A stretch of 64,000 nt of DNA from Amycolatopsis sp. A133 (GCF_031082405.1 NZ_JAVHJU010000034.1:186001-250000); one strand, 5' to 3'. Positions 7,758 through 16,584 are shown, numbered from the stretch's first letter. Notes: generated by a model from the letters alone, not told the origin. Translations and numbers: made by a program.

Positions 7758-8049
7758 GGCCATCGCCCCCGTCATCGACATCGACACCGGACTGCAGGAG
7801 CTGGTGGCCCGCGGCTACCAGTTCGTCCACCCCGCCGACGAACGCGGTGAGGTCCTCGCCGTCGTCGGCGTGCGGGTGCACGACGACGTCGTGGACGTGG
7901 TCCGGCTCAACGCCGAAGACGACGTCGTGGCGACCAGGATGCCCGGCTCCGAAGAGAACATCTTCGAGCCGGAGCGGTGGCTTTGGCGCCGCCGCGGGGA
8001 AGGTGCTCAGGTGCTGGCGGAGATCCTCTCGCTGCCGGATGCGTGCTGA
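7744..8049 (+). CDS. Conserved hypothetical protein overlapping DUF397 gene
   Basis: This is a 101-residue acidic soluble protein with no recognised domain. It reads as one alpha/beta unit: IDIDTGLQELVARGYQFVHP, then VLAVVGVRVHDDVVDVVRL, and a C-terminal helix with ERWLWRRRGEGAQVLAEIL. The gene overlaps the end of the DUF397 gene by 14 bases in another frame, with ATG at 7744, so it is translationally linked to the XRE/DUF397 pair. Codon use shows the normal GC3 bias of the neighbours. The function is unknown; a role as a third component of the regulator module is an inference from position only. Confidence 0.7.
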   Translation: MSSAEAIAPVIDIDTGLQELVARGYQFVHPADERGEVLAVVGVRVHDDVVDVVRLNAEDDVVATRMPGSEENIFEPERWLWRRRGEGAQVLAEILSLPDAC

Positions 8050-8167
8050 ACGTGCGAACTCGCGGGCCTCGTCCGAAGTGGTCAGTGCCACGTCGGGCGG
8101 GGCCTGGCTCAGGACCGGACCGTCTACACTGAAACCGGCCTGACCACGTCTTCCCAGGAGCTCCTCG

Positions 8168-9703
8168 GTGGTTTCCGACCCGCAAGTCGTGTCCGACCAG
8201 CCTGACCCGGAACCCCGTGAGGAGTGTGGCGTCTTCGGCGTCTGGGCTCCCGGGGAAGAAGTCGCGAAGCTGACCTACTACGGCCTCTACGCCCTGCAGC
8301 ACCGCGGGCAGGAGGCCGCCGGCATCTCCGTCTCCGACGGCTCCCAGATCGTGGTCTTCAAGGACCTCGGCCTGGTCAGCCAGGTGTTCGACGAGCAGAT
8401 CCTGCAGTCGCTGCAGGGGCACATCGCCGTCGGGCACTGCCGGTACTCGACCACCGGCGCGACCATCTGGGAGAACGCGCAGCCGATCTTCCGCACCACC
8501 GCGACCGGCAGCGGCCTCTCCTTCGCGCACAACGGCAACCTCGTCAACACGGCCGAGCTGCGCGAACGCACCATCGAAGCGGGCCTGAAGCCGCACGCGG
8601 GTCTCACCGGCTCCTCGAGCGACTCCGACCTGATCTGCGGCCTGCTCGCCGCGAACGCCGCCGACAAGGGCATCGAGGCCGCCGCCATGGAGCTGCTGCC
8701 GACCCTGAAGGGCGCCTTCTGCCTGGTGTTCGCCGACGAGAACACGCTCTACGCGGCCCGTGACCCGCACGGCGTGCACCCGCTGGTGCTCGGCAGGCTC
8801 GAGCGCGGCTGGGTCGTCTCGAGCGAGACGGCGGGCCTCGACATCGTCGGTGCGTCCTTCGTCCGCGAGGTCGAGCCCGGCGAGCTGATCGCGATCGACG
8901 CCGCCGGCCTGCGCTCCTCGCGGTTCGCGAACCCGGACCCCAAGGGCTGCGTCTTCGAATACGTCTACCTCGCCCGCCCCGACACCACGATCGCCGGCCG
9001 CGGGGTGCACGCCACCCGCGTCGAGATCGGCCGCCGGCTCGCCTCCGAGCAGCCGGTCGAAGCCGACCTGGTCATGCCGGTGCCGGAGTCGGGCACCCCG
9101 GCCGCGATCGGGTACGCGCAGGGCTCCGGCATCCCCTACGGCACCGGCCTGGTGAAGAACGCCTACGTCGGGCGCACGTTCATCCAGCCGTCGCAGACCA
9201 TCCGCCAGCTGGGCATCCGGCTCAAGCTGAACCCGCTGCGCGACGTCATCCGCGGCAAGCGCCTGGTCGTGGTGGACGACTCGATCGTCCGCGGCAACAC
9301 CCAGCGCGCGCTCGTCCGGATGCTGCGCGAGGCCGGCGCGCTCGAGGTGCACGTCCGGATCGCGTCCCCGCCCGTGCGCTGGCCGTGCTTCTACGGCATC
9401 GACTTCGCCTCGCGGGCCGAGCTGGTCGCGAACGGCGTCGACCTCGACGGCATCCGGCGCTCGATCGGCGCCGACTCCCTGGGCTACATTTCCCTGGACG
9501 GCCTGGTCGCGGCGACGGAGCAGCCGAAGTCGCGGCTGTGCACCGCGTGCTTCTCCGGCGAGTACCCGATCCCGCTGCCGGAGGACGCGCTGATCGGGAA
9601 ACACCTGCTCGAAAGCCTCGGTTCAACGGATGGCGCGGCAGTGTCTCCAGTCCCCGTCAGCCCCGCCGGGTACGGTGCCGAAGACGCCGTCCGGCGTCCC
9701 TAG
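8168..9703 (+). CDS. purF: Amidophosphoribosyltransferase PurF
   Basis: PurF catalyses the first step of purine synthesis, making phosphoribosylamine from PRPP and glutamine. The 511-residue protein has a 19-residue propeptide ending in PREE before Cys20 (CGVFGVW), the glutamine amidohydrolase nucleophile exposed after processing. The glutaminase domain covers about 20-270, with HRGQE and HNGNLVN. The phosphoribosyltransferase half carries the PRPP loop VVDDSIVRGNT. Cysteines in KGCVFEYVY, WPCFYG and CTACF match the ligands of the Bacillus-type [4Fe-4S] cluster. The start is GTG with AGGAG 7 bases upstream. purM follows after 29 bases. Confidence 0.97.
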   Translation: MVSDPQVVSDQPDPEPREECGVFGVWAPGEEVAKLTYYGLYALQHRGQEAAGISVSDGSQIVVFKDLGLVSQVFDEQILQSLQGHIAVGHCRYSTTGATIWENAQPIFRTTATGSGLSFAHNGNLVNTAELRERTIEAGLKPHAGLTGSSSDSDLICGLLAANAADKGIEAAAMELLPTLKGAFCLVFADENTLYAARDPHGVHPLVLGRLERGWVVSSETAGLDIVGASFVREVEPGELIAIDAAGLRSSRFANPDPKGCVFEYVYLARPDTTIAGRGVHATRVEIGRRLASEQPVEADLVMPVPESGTPAAIGYAQGSGIPYGTGLVKNAYVGRTFIQPSQTIRQLGIRLKLNPLRDVIRGKRLVVVDDSIVRGNTQRALVRMLREAGALEVHVRIASPPVRWPCFYGIDFASRAELVANGVDLDGIRRSIGADSLGYISLDGLVAATEQPKSRLCTACFSGEYPIPLPEDALIGKHLLESLGSTDGAAVSPVPVSPAGYGAEDAVRRP

Positions 9704-9732
9704 CAGTCCTTCCAGTAGGGAGTCCTTCCACC

Positions 9733-10803
9733 GTGAGCGAGTCCACGAGCGCCACGTACGCCGCCGCCGGGGTCAGCATCGACGCCGGTGACCAAGCCGT
9801 CGAGCTGCTCAAGCCGCACGCCCAGCGGGCCACGCGCCCCGAGGTCCTGGGCGGCGTCGGCGGTTTCGCCGGGCTCTTCTCCCTGAAGCTCGACCGCTGG
9901 AAGGAGCCGGTGCTCGCGTCCTCCACCGACGGCGTCGGCACGAAGATCGCGATCGCGCAGGCGCTCGACAAGCACGACACCGTCGGCATCGACCTGGTCG
10001 CCATGGTGGTCGACGACCTGGTCGTGACCGGGGCCGAGCCGCTGTTCCTCCAGGACTACATCGCCGTCGGCAAGGTGCACCCGGAGAAGATCGCCTCCCT
10101 GGTCGGCGGCATCGCCGAGGGCTGCGTCCAAGCCGGCTGCGCGCTGCTCGGCGGCGAGACCGCGGAGCACCCGGGGATGATGGGCGAGCACGACTACGAC
10201 ATGTCGGCCACCGGCGTCGGCGTGGTCGAGGCGTCGCAGCTGCTCTCGCCGGAGAAGGTCCGCCCGGGTGACGTCGTGCTGGCCCTCGGCTCGTCGGGCC
10301 TGCACTCGAACGGCTACTCGCTGGCCCGGCACGTGCTGCTGGACATCGCCCGGATGCCGCTCGGCGGGCACGTCGAGGAGTTCGGCCGCACCCTCGGCGA
10401 GGAGATGCTCGAACCGACGCGGATCTACGCGAAGGACTGCCTGGCCCTCGCCGCCGAGACCGAGGTCCGGACGTTCGCGCACATCACCGGCGGCGGCCTG
10501 GAGGCGAACCTGGCCCGGGTCATGCCGCGCGGCCTGGTCGCCCGGCTCGACCGCGGCACGTGGACGCCGTCGGCGGTGTTCGCGTTGATCGGCCACCGCG
10601 GCAAGGTCGAGCGCGCCGAGCTGGAGAAGACGTTCAACATGGGCGTCGGCATGGTCGCGATCGTCGGCGCCGAAGACGTCGACCGGGCGCTGGCCATGCT
10701 CACCGCGCGGCACGTCCCGGCGTGGGTGCTGGGCGACGTCCAGCCGGCCGACGACGTCGACGGCCCCCGCGCGGTGCTCTCGGGTGACCACCCCCGGTTC
10801 TGA
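9733..10803 (+). CDS. purM: Phosphoribosylformylglycinamidine cyclo-ligase PurM
   Basis: PurM is the ATP-dependent AIR synthetase of the purine pathway (FGAM to AIR). The 356-residue protein is of normal length and shows the family order: YAAAGVSIDAGDQAVELLK at the N terminus, VLASSTDGVGTKIAIA, GIDLVAMVVDDLVVTGAEPLF, LLGGETAEHPGMM, GSSGLHSNGYSLAR and HITGGGLEANLARVMP. The start is GTG at 9733 after AGGGAG. The gene is co-oriented with purF across a 29-base gap that contains a 16-base tandem duplication (AGTCCTTCCA at 9705 and 9721). Confidence 0.97.
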   Translation: MSESTSATYAAAGVSIDAGDQAVELLKPHAQRATRPEVLGGVGGFAGLFSLKLDRWKEPVLASSTDGVGTKIAIAQALDKHDTVGIDLVAMVVDDLVVTGAEPLFLQDYIAVGKVHPEKIASLVGGIAEGCVQAGCALLGGETAEHPGMMGEHDYDMSATGVGVVEASQLLSPEKVRPGDVVLALGSSGLHSNGYSLARHVLLDIARMPLGGHVEEFGRTLGEEMLEPTRIYAKDCLALAAETEVRTFAHITGGGLEANLARVMPRGLVARLDRGTWTPSAVFALIGHRGKVERAELEKTFNMGVGMVAIVGAEDVDRALAMLTARHVPAWVLGDVQPADDVDGPRAVLSGDHPRF

Positions 10804-10836
10804 AACGCGGTTGCCCGCGGCTGTCACACTTGAGGG

Positions 10837-11268
10837 GTGGCAGCCGAGGACGTGGTGATCGGCTCCCGGTTCGTGATCCCGGGAGCCGAGTTGAGCGAGC
10901 GCTTTTCGCGCTCGTCCGGCCCCGGCGGGCAGGGCGTGAACACCACGGACTCGCGCGTGGAGCTGTCCTTTGACGTCGCCGCGTCGCCGTCGATCCCCGA
11001 ACACCTGCGTGACCGGGTGCTGGCCGGGCTCGGCTCACGGCTGGTCGACGGCGTCCTCACGATCGCGGCCAGCGAACACCGCTCGCAGTTGCAGAACCGG
11101 GAGGCCGCGCGCGGCCGACTGGTGAACCTCCTGCTCGACGCGTCGGCCCCGCCGCCCGCCAAACGGCGCCCCACAAAACCGTCCCGCGGTTCGAAGGAGC
11201 GCCGCCTGGCGTCGAAGAAGCGCCGGAGCGACGTGAAGCGAGGCCGCTCCGGCCGCTTCGAGGACTAG
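10837..11268 (+). CDS. arfB: Peptidyl-tRNA hydrolase-type ribosome rescue factor ArfB
   Basis: ArfB releases peptides from ribosomes stalled on mRNAs without a stop codon. The 143-residue protein has the class I release-factor catalytic motif in SSGPGGQGVNTTDSRVEL (about residues 26-43). The basic C-terminal tail (about 105-143, rich in Lys and Arg: KRRPTKP, KKRRSDVKRGR) enters the mRNA channel of the ribosome. The start is GTG; a weak -10-like CACACT lies 6 bases upstream, so the transcript may be leaderless. The stop overlaps that of the convergent GNAT gene by 4 bases, leaving no room for a terminator. Confidence 0.93.
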   Translation: MAAEDVVIGSRFVIPGAELSERFSRSSGPGGQGVNTTDSRVELSFDVAASPSIPEHLRDRVLAGLGSRLVDGVLTIAASEHRSQLQNREAARGRLVNLLLDASAPPPAKRRPTKPSRGSKERRLASKKRRSDVKRGRSGRFED

Positions 11269-12011
11269 CTCAGCGACAGGTGCACGCACTCGCCCGCCGG
11301 CCGGTAGCCGACGCGGGCGTAGACGTTCCCGATCCCCAGGTCACCGGGGGTGAGGAACGCCGTGTGGGCTCCGGCCTCGTGGACTTCGCGGGTGAGGTGC
11401 GCGGTGAGCGCCGCGGCGATCCCGCGGCCGCGGTACGGCTCGAGCACGGCGATCCCGGCGACCTCGGTGGTGCCGTCGACGATTTCGAGCGCGAGCCCGC
11501 CGCCGACCACCGTCTTCGTCGCGATGTCCTCCGCCAGGAGGTGCCGCACCCCGGCGCCGGCCTTCAGCTGTTCGACCTCTTCGTCGCCGATTTCGGCGGG
11601 TTCGCCGAACGCCGTGTTCTGCGCCGACCGCATGCGCCGGAAGTCCTCGCCGGACTCCGGCACGCGCAGCCGGATCCCCGCCGGAGCCGGCTGGTCGACC
11701 CGCTCGCCCGGCGCGCAGGTCATCAGCGGCACCCGCCGCTCGAGCTCGTACCCGGCCTCGACCAGCAGTTTCTCCAGGTCGGGGGCGATTTCGGTGAAGT
11801 ACTCCAGCCGCGGGAGCAGGTCCCGCCGCCGGAAGGCCGCGGTCAGCGCGTCGATCTCGGCCGCCGTCGGCTTGGCGCTGTCGTCCGGGATCGCGTAGTT
11901 GAGCATCGGGTGGGCCGTGCCCGGCGAGTAGGTGGCGAGGAACGGGCCGACCCGCTCGGTTTCCCGGCCGCGCGGCGCCGTCGTGCGGACATAAGCCTGG
12001 ATAGCAGACAT
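11265..12011 (-). CDS. GNAT family N-acetyltransferase
   Basis: The protein has 248 residues. The C-terminal half (about 125-248) is a GNAT domain with the acetyl-CoA loop EPYRGRGIAAALT, preceded by VAGIAVL, and a closing segment with LGIGNVYARVGY. The N-terminal part is a degenerate related fold typical of long actinobacterial GNAT proteins. It should transfer an acyl group from acyl-CoA to an amine; the substrate cannot be told. It is convergent with arfB, with a 4-base stop overlap. Confidence 0.8.
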   Translation of the reverse strand: MSAIQAYVRTTAPRGRETERVGPFLATYSPGTAHPMLNYAIPDDSAKPTAAEIDALTAAFRRRDLLPRLEYFTEIAPDLEKLLVEAGYELERRVPLMTCAPGERVDQPAPAGIRLRVPESGEDFRRMRSAQNTAFGEPAEIGDEEVEQLKAGAGVRHLLAEDIATKTVVGGGLALEIVDGTTEVAGIAVLEPYRGRGIAAALTAHLTREVHEAGAHTAFLTPGDLGIGNVYARVGYRPAGECVHLSLS

Positions 12012-12307
12012 TGCTGGGTTGGAGCCTTTCGAGAGCGTGTCAAGGAACCGCAGCCCCCAGACGGGGTGCGGGCGGGGCGCTGGGCGTCGGGCCTAGCGGG
12101 GGCCGACGCCGGAGACGGCGCCAGGCATAGGCAGTCATTCCTTGGACTCGAACGGGCTCTTCCCCGCCATGGTCGCACGGCGGGCAAGGGGTTTACCGGG
12201 CCGCGCACTGTCCACAGTGGATGCTGTGGACAACCCTGTGGATGAATTTTCCGGAAAAGCCGGTAACCCCTGCCGTGCAAGGGAAATCCGCGAAGGGTGC
12301 CTGTGTA
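12012..12307. other. Intergenic region with DnaA-box-like cluster
   Basis: I see no credible gene in this 296-bp stretch between two minus-strand genes. It contains three sites related to the actinobacterial DnaA box: CTGTCCACA at 12208-12216, a perfect TTGTCCACA on the minus strand at 12225-12233, and TCATCCACA on the minus strand at 12237-12245. An AT-richer patch (GAATTTTCC) follows. The cluster could titrate or bind DnaA. The first site is also part of a TCCACAGTGGA word that recurs elsewhere in the window. Confidence 0.4.
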
Positions 12308-13216
12308 CTACTTCACGGCCAGTTGCCGCGCCTGCTCGAGCAGTGCCTGCAGGTGCAGACCTCGCCGGACGTCGCAGGGGTGCGTCGTCGTGCCGCTCGC
12401 GATCATCGCCGCGAAGTCGTCCAGCAGCGCGGTGTAGGACTCCTGCGCCGAGCCCGGTTTGCGCCCGAGCGTCCGGTAACCGTGCTGCCCCCAGACCGCG
12501 ACCTCGACGACGGTCGGCTGCACCGGCAGCCGCAGCGAGAGCGTGGCCGTGCTGACCACACCGCCGTCGTGGGCCAGCATCAGGTGCCAGAGGTCGCCGG
12601 GGCTCTGCCGGGCCGCCACGACCTCGGTGATCGGGCCGAGCGCGGCGTCCAGCAGGTCGAGTGCGTGCGGGCCGATGTCGAACAGCGCGCCGCCGTCGTC
12701 CTGACGCCACTCCGAGGTGGCGTACTGGCCGCCGAGCAGGGCACCGGACAGCCAGCGCGCACCGCCGCCCGCCCAGCCGCCCGCCTGGGCGAGACCGGCG
12801 AGCCACTCCTGCGTCTGCGCCGAATAGCGCAGGGTCAGCATGACGAGCGCGGCCACGTCGGCGGTCGCGACGGCGTCGGCCAGCCGCCGCGCGCCGTCGA
12901 GGTCGGCAGCAATCGGCTTCTCCAGGATCAGGTGCTTCCCCGCTTCGGCCGCGCGCACGCCCAGCGCCGCCTGGATCGACGGCGGCACGGCGAACGCGAC
13001 CGCGTCGACCTGCGCAAACAGTTCTTCGACGCTGGCGGCGGCCGTCGCGCAGTGCGTCTCCGCAAGCGCTTGCGCCGCCTCCGGCCGCCGGGCCCAGACC
13101 GCGGTCAGCGCCGTGCCGGGGTGATCCGCCAGTCCTGGCGCGTGCACCGTCGTCGCCCACGGGCCGGCGCCGATTAGGCCGACGCGCAGCTGTCCGTCCG
13201 CGATGAGCTGTCCCAC
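12308..13216 (-). CDS. Gfo/Idh/MocA family oxidoreductase
   Basis: This 302-residue NAD(P)-dependent dehydrogenase has the Rossmann start RVGLIGAGPWATTVHAPGL (about residues 11-29). The nicotinamide-proximal LILEKPIAADL follows near 95. The alpha/beta substrate domain contains DDGGALFDIGPHALDLL, the usual region of the catalytic Lys/Asp/His set. Substrates in this family are sugars, inositols and related polyols; this one is not assignable. The GTG start at 13216 is supported by a leaderless -10 TAGACT 7 bases upstream. It is divergent from the ECF transporter operon with 77 bp between starts. Confidence 0.85.
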   Translation of the reverse strand: MGQLIADGQLRVGLIGAGPWATTVHAPGLADHPGTALTAVWARRPEAAQALAETHCATAAASVEELFAQVDAVAFAVPPSIQAALGVRAAEAGKHLILEKPIAADLDGARRLADAVATADVAALVMLTLRYSAQTQEWLAGLAQAGGWAGGGARWLSGALLGGQYATSEWRQDDGGALFDIGPHALDLLDAALGPITEVVAARQSPGDLWHLMLAHDGGVVSTATLSLRLPVQPTVVEVAVWGQHGYRTLGRKPGSAQESYTALLDDFAAMIASGTTTHPCDVRRGLHLQALLEQARQLAVK

Positions 13217-13223
13217 GGCCCGC

Positions 13224-13229
13224 AGTCTA
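13224..13229 (-). promoter_or_regulatory. -10 element for leaderless oxidoreductase gene
   Basis: On the minus strand TAGACT is followed by 7 bases and then the GTG at 13216. No Shine-Dalgarno is present, so a leaderless transcript is likely. Confidence 0.55.
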
Positions 13230-13281
13230 GGTGTGTCCCGCGTCGCGCCGGAACCGCACCATCGCCGGGCGCCGGCGTGGT

Positions 13282-13287
13282 TAAAGT
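13282..13287 (+). promoter_or_regulatory. -10 element for leaderless ECF operon transcript
   Basis: TAAAGT is followed by 6 bases and ATG at 13294. It is probably the promoter of the whole ECF transporter operon. Confidence 0.6.
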
Positions 13288-13293
13288 GCCTGC

Positions 13294-13917
13294 ATGATCG
13301 CGTCCCGCTTCGCCGTTGTTTGCGCTCTCCTGTTCGGCGCCGCCTTCGTGGGTGCCGCACCCGCTTCGGCGACGGGTACCGAAGGCGCCTGCCCGGAGGG
13401 CGACGGCGTGACGGTGGTCGTCGACTTCGGCGACCTGGGCCCCGAGCCGCTGATCCGCTGCGCCCCCGGGACACCCGCGAACGGCGTCGCTGCCCTGCAG
13501 GACGCCGGGATCGAGGTGGCCGGTTCGCAGAAGTACGGCCTCGCCGTGGCCTGCCGGATCAACGGCAAGCCCGGCCCGGACGTCGAACCCTGCGCCGGGA
13601 TGCCGTCGGCCACGGCGTACTGGAGCTACTGGCACGCCTCCGCCGGCGGCAGCTGGACGTCGAGCCAGGAAGGCGCGCAGACGGCGAAGCCGACGGCCGG
13701 CGGGTTCGAAGGGTGGGCGTTCGCGCGGCCGAAGTCCGCGAACGACCTGCCGTCGCCGCCCCGGGTGCCGCCGGTGCGCCAGGTTGCTTCGCCGGCCCCC
13801 GCGCCCGCCGCTGACCAGGGCAGTTCGTTCCCGTGGGGCCTGGTGATCGGGGCCGTCGTGATCGTGGTGGTCGGCGGCGCCGGGATCGTCGTCGCCCGTC
13901 GCCGGCGTGCGCAGTAG
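13294..13917 (+). CDS. SCO2322-like secreted, membrane-anchored ECF-associated protein
   Basis: The product has 207 residues: a signal peptide (about 1-27), an extracytoplasmic domain (about 28-150), a Pro/Ala linker and a C-terminal membrane helix (about 178-198) ending in RRRRAQ. The domain holds four cysteines (GACPEGD, LIRCAP, VACRI, EPCAGM) and the signature YWSYWHASAGGSWTSSQEGA. I associate this signature with the SCO2322 family, found beside ECF transporters in Streptomyces. It probably presents or captures a vitamin-like ligand at the cell surface for the S component. It is the first gene of a leaderless operon and overlaps ecfT by 11 bases. Confidence 0.75.
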   Translation: MIASRFAVVCALLFGAAFVGAAPASATGTEGACPEGDGVTVVVDFGDLGPEPLIRCAPGTPANGVAALQDAGIEVAGSQKYGLAVACRINGKPGPDVEPCAGMPSATAYWSYWHASAGGSWTSSQEGAQTAKPTAGGFEGWAFARPKSANDLPSPPRVPPVRQVASPAPAPAADQGSSFPWGLVIGAVVIVVVGGAGIVVARRRRAQ

Positions 13918-14977
13918 GGCGCTGCACCCCGGCGCCTGGTGGGCCTGGGCGCTCGCGCTGGCCGTCGCCGCCAGCCGCACGACGAACCCGCTGCTGCTCG
14001 GCCTGATCATCGCGATCGCCGGGTTCGTCGTCGCGAACCGGCGCAGTGACGCGCCCTGGGCACTGGCGTTCCGGCTGTACGTCTACGTCGGCGCGCTGAT
14101 CGTCGCCTCGCGCGTGCTGTTCCGGATCTTGATCGGCGGTGAAGACGGCGGGCACGTCCTGTTCACGCTGCCGCGGATCCCGCTCATCGCCGGGCTGTCC
14201 CTGTTCGGGCCGGCGTCGGCGGAGGAGCTGCTCGGCGGCTTCTACGACGGCCTGCGGCTGGCCACGATGGTCGTCTGCGTCGGTGCGGCGAACGCCCTGG
14301 CCAACCCGAAACGCCTGCTCAAGGCGGTGCCGGGAGCGTTGTACGAGGTCGGCACGGCGGTGACGGTGGCGTTGACGGTCGCCCCCCAGCTCGTCGAGAG
14401 CGTGCAGCGCGTGCGGCGGGCCCGCCGGTTGCGGGCGGGCCGGACTCGCGGGCTGCGGGCGGTCAAGGGCATCGTGGTGCCGGTGCTGGAGGACGCGATG
14501 GACCGGTCCCTGCGGCTGGCGGCCGCGATGGACTCCCGGGGCTACGGCCGCCGGGCCGACCTGAGCTTCCGCTTGCGCGTGCTGATCGCTTCGTGCGTCC
14601 TGTTCGGGCTGGTCGGGGTGTGCGTCGGCGTCTACGGTGTGCTCGACGGGACGTCGCCGTCCTGGCTCGGGGTGCCGCTGCTGGCGGGCGGCCTGGTCGT
14701 GGCCGTCGCGGGCTTCGTCCTCGGCGGGCGCCGGGTGCGGCGGACGGCGTACCGGCCGGATCCGTGGCGCTGGCCGGAGACGCTGGTCGTCGCGGCCGGA
14801 GCCGGGGCGTGCGCGCTGCTGTTCGTCACCGCGCGGGTCGATCCGGGGCGGTTGTTCCCCTCGCTGAGCCCGCTGCGCTGGCCGGAAGTCTCGCCGGTGC
14901 ACGCGTTGTCCCTGCTGGTCGCCGTGCTCCCGGCGTTCGTCGCACCCCCGCCGCCGTCGTTGGAGGTCGTCCGGTGA
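13907..14977 (+). CDS. ecfT: ECF transporter transmembrane component EcfT
   Basis: EcfT couples the ATPases to the substrate-binding S component in energy-coupling factor vitamin transporters. The 356-residue protein has several membrane helices at each end. A long cytoplasmic coupling region lies between (about 155-215), with the two Ala-Arg-type motifs: RRARRLRAGRTRG and AMDSRGYGRR. The C-terminal 120 residues add further helices, making it longer than typical EcfT (about 265). The start is GTG, overlapping the upstream gene by 11 bases. The stop overlaps the ATPase start (GTGA), so the operon is translationally coupled. Confidence 0.9.
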   Translation: MRSRALHPGAWWAWALALAVAASRTTNPLLLGLIIAIAGFVVANRRSDAPWALAFRLYVYVGALIVASRVLFRILIGGEDGGHVLFTLPRIPLIAGLSLFGPASAEELLGGFYDGLRLATMVVCVGAANALANPKRLLKAVPGALYEVGTAVTVALTVAPQLVESVQRVRRARRLRAGRTRGLRAVKGIVVPVLEDAMDRSLRLAAAMDSRGYGRRADLSFRLRVLIASCVLFGLVGVCVGVYGVLDGTSPSWLGVPLLAGGLVVAVAGFVLGGRRVRRTAYRPDPWRWPETLVVAAGAGACALLFVTARVDPGRLFPSLSPLRWPEVSPVHALSLLVAVLPAFVAPPPPSLEVVR

Positions 14978-16584
14978 TCGAGTTCTCCCGGGTCACGGTG
15001 ACCTACCCGGACGCGGCGCGGCCGGTGCTCTCGGACGTGTCCCTGCTGGTCGAGGAGGGAGAGCTGTGCCTGGTCGCCGGTCCGACCGGGGCCGGCAAGT
15101 CGACGTTCCTCGGCGCGATCAACGGGCTCGTCCCGCACTTCACCGGCGGCCGGCTGGCCGGTCGGGTGCTCGTGGCCGGGCGCGACACCGCGGCGTTCCC
15201 ACCGCGGGAGCTGGCCTCGGTCGTCGGCGTCGTCGGGCAGGACCCGCTGGCGGGGTTCGTGACGGACACCGTCGAGGAGGAGCTCGCGTACGCGATGGAG
15301 CAGCTGGCGGTGCCGCCGGAGGTCATGCGCAAGCGGGTCGAGGAAACCCTGGACCTGCTGGGCATCGCGGAGCTGCGCAACCGTCCGCTGCGGACGTTGT
15401 CGGGCGGCCAGCAGCAGCGGGTCGCGATCGGCTCGGTGCTGACGGCGCACCCCTCGGTGGTCGTGCTCGACGAACCGACGTCGGCGCTGGACCCGACGGC
15501 CGCCGAGGACGTGCTCGCGGCGATCACGCGCCTGGTGCACGACCTCGGGACGACGGTGATCGTCGCGGAGCACCGGATGGAGCGCGTCGCGCAGTACGCG
15601 GACCGGCTGCTGTACCTGCCGGGCGACGGCTCGGTGCGCTCCGGCCCGCCCGCCGAGATCCTGGCGACGTCGTCGATCGCCCCGCCGATCGCCGAGCTGG
15701 GACGGCTCGCGGGCTGGTCACCGCTGCCGCTGTCGGTCCGGGACGCGCGGCGGGTCGCGGGGCCGCTGCGCTCGCGGCTCTCGCTGAGTCGCCAAAAATT
15801 GTCGGTGGTGGGTCGTAGTCTCTCGGTGACCGGTTCGGCACTGGATGTGAGAGGGGTGGTGGTCCGATACGGAGATGTTCTGGCGGTGCGCGGGGTCGAC
15901 CTGCGTGTCGGGCCGGGGGAAGTGGTCGCGCTGATGGGACGCAACGGCTCCGGCAAGTCGTCGCTTCTCTGGGCGGTGCAGGGCAGCGGGCCGAGGTCGG
16001 CGGGGAAGGTCGACGTCGGCGGAGCTGACCCGGCGTCGCTCAAGCCACGAGTGGCCCGTCAGCGCGTCGGACTGGTCCCCCAGACCCCGGCCGACCTGCT
16101 GTACCTCGATTCGGTGGACGCCGAGTGCGCACAGGCGGACGCGGAATCGGAGGTGCCGGCAGGCACGGCCCGGGCGCTGCTGGACCGGCTCGCCCCCGGG
16201 ATCGCCGGTGAAGCGCACCCCGGCGATCTTTCGGAAGGGCAGCGGCTGGCGCTGGTGCTGGCGGTCCAGCTGGCGGCGGCCCCACCGGTCGTGCTGCTCG
16301 ACGAGCCCACCCGCGGCCTGGACTACCACGCGAAACGGCGCTTCGCCACGATCCTGCGAGAGCTGGCCTCGCAGGGCCGGGCGGTGGTGCTGGCCACCCA
16401 CGACGTCGAGTTCGTGGCCACGGTGGCCGACCGCGTGGTGGTCATGGCCGAGGGCGAGGTGGTAGCGGACGGCCCGACGAAGGAGGTGGTCGTCGCATCA
16501 CCGGCGTTCGCCCCGCAGGTGGCGAAGATCTTGGCCCCGGAGCGGTGGCTGACGGTGGACGAGGTCGCGGAAGCACTGGCATGA
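14974..16584 (+). CDS. Fused ECF ABC ATPase (two nucleotide-binding domains)
   Basis: This 536-residue protein carries both energy-coupling ATPases in one chain. Domain 1 has Walker A GPTGAGKST (about 38), signature LSGGQQQRVAIG and Walker B VVVLDEPTSALD. Domain 2 begins near 285, with Walker A GRNGSGKSS (about 322), a degenerate signature LSEGQRLALVLA, and VVLLDEPTRGLD. The altered second signature suggests unequal ATPase sites. It pairs with EcfT upstream and the S component downstream to drive uptake of a micronutrient. GTG start at 14974 with 4-base overlap to ecfT. It ends in an ATGA overlap with a small odd reading frame. Confidence 0.93.
   Translation: MIEFSRVTVTYPDAARPVLSDVSLLVEEGELCLVAGPTGAGKSTFLGAINGLVPHFTGGRLAGRVLVAGRDTAAFPPRELASVVGVVGQDPLAGFVTDTVEEELAYAMEQLAVPPEVMRKRVEETLDLLGIAELRNRPLRTLSGGQQQRVAIGSVLTAHPSVVVLDEPTSALDPTAAEDVLAAITRLVHDLGTTVIVAEHRMERVAQYADRLLYLPGDGSVRSGPPAEILATSSIAPPIAELGRLAGWSPLPLSVRDARRVAGPLRSRLSLSRQKLSVVGRSLSVTGSALDVRGVVVRYGDVLAVRGVDLRVGPGEVVALMGRNGSGKSSLLWAVQGSGPRSAGKVDVGGADPASLKPRVARQRVGLVPQTPADLLYLDSVDAECAQADAESEVPAGTARALLDRLAPGIAGEAHPGDLSEGQRLALVLAVQLAAAPPVVLLDEPTRGLDYHAKRRFATILRELASQGRAVVLATHDVEFVATVADRVVVMAEGEVVADGPTKEVVVASPAFAPQVAKILAPERWLTVDEVAEALA

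Noticed and set aside
12135..13160. Alternative minus-strand frame across the oxidoreductase and the gap at 12.0-12.3 kb
   Set aside because: It is a frame-shifted shadow of the oxidoreductase; the real frame has the Rossmann and EKP motifs.
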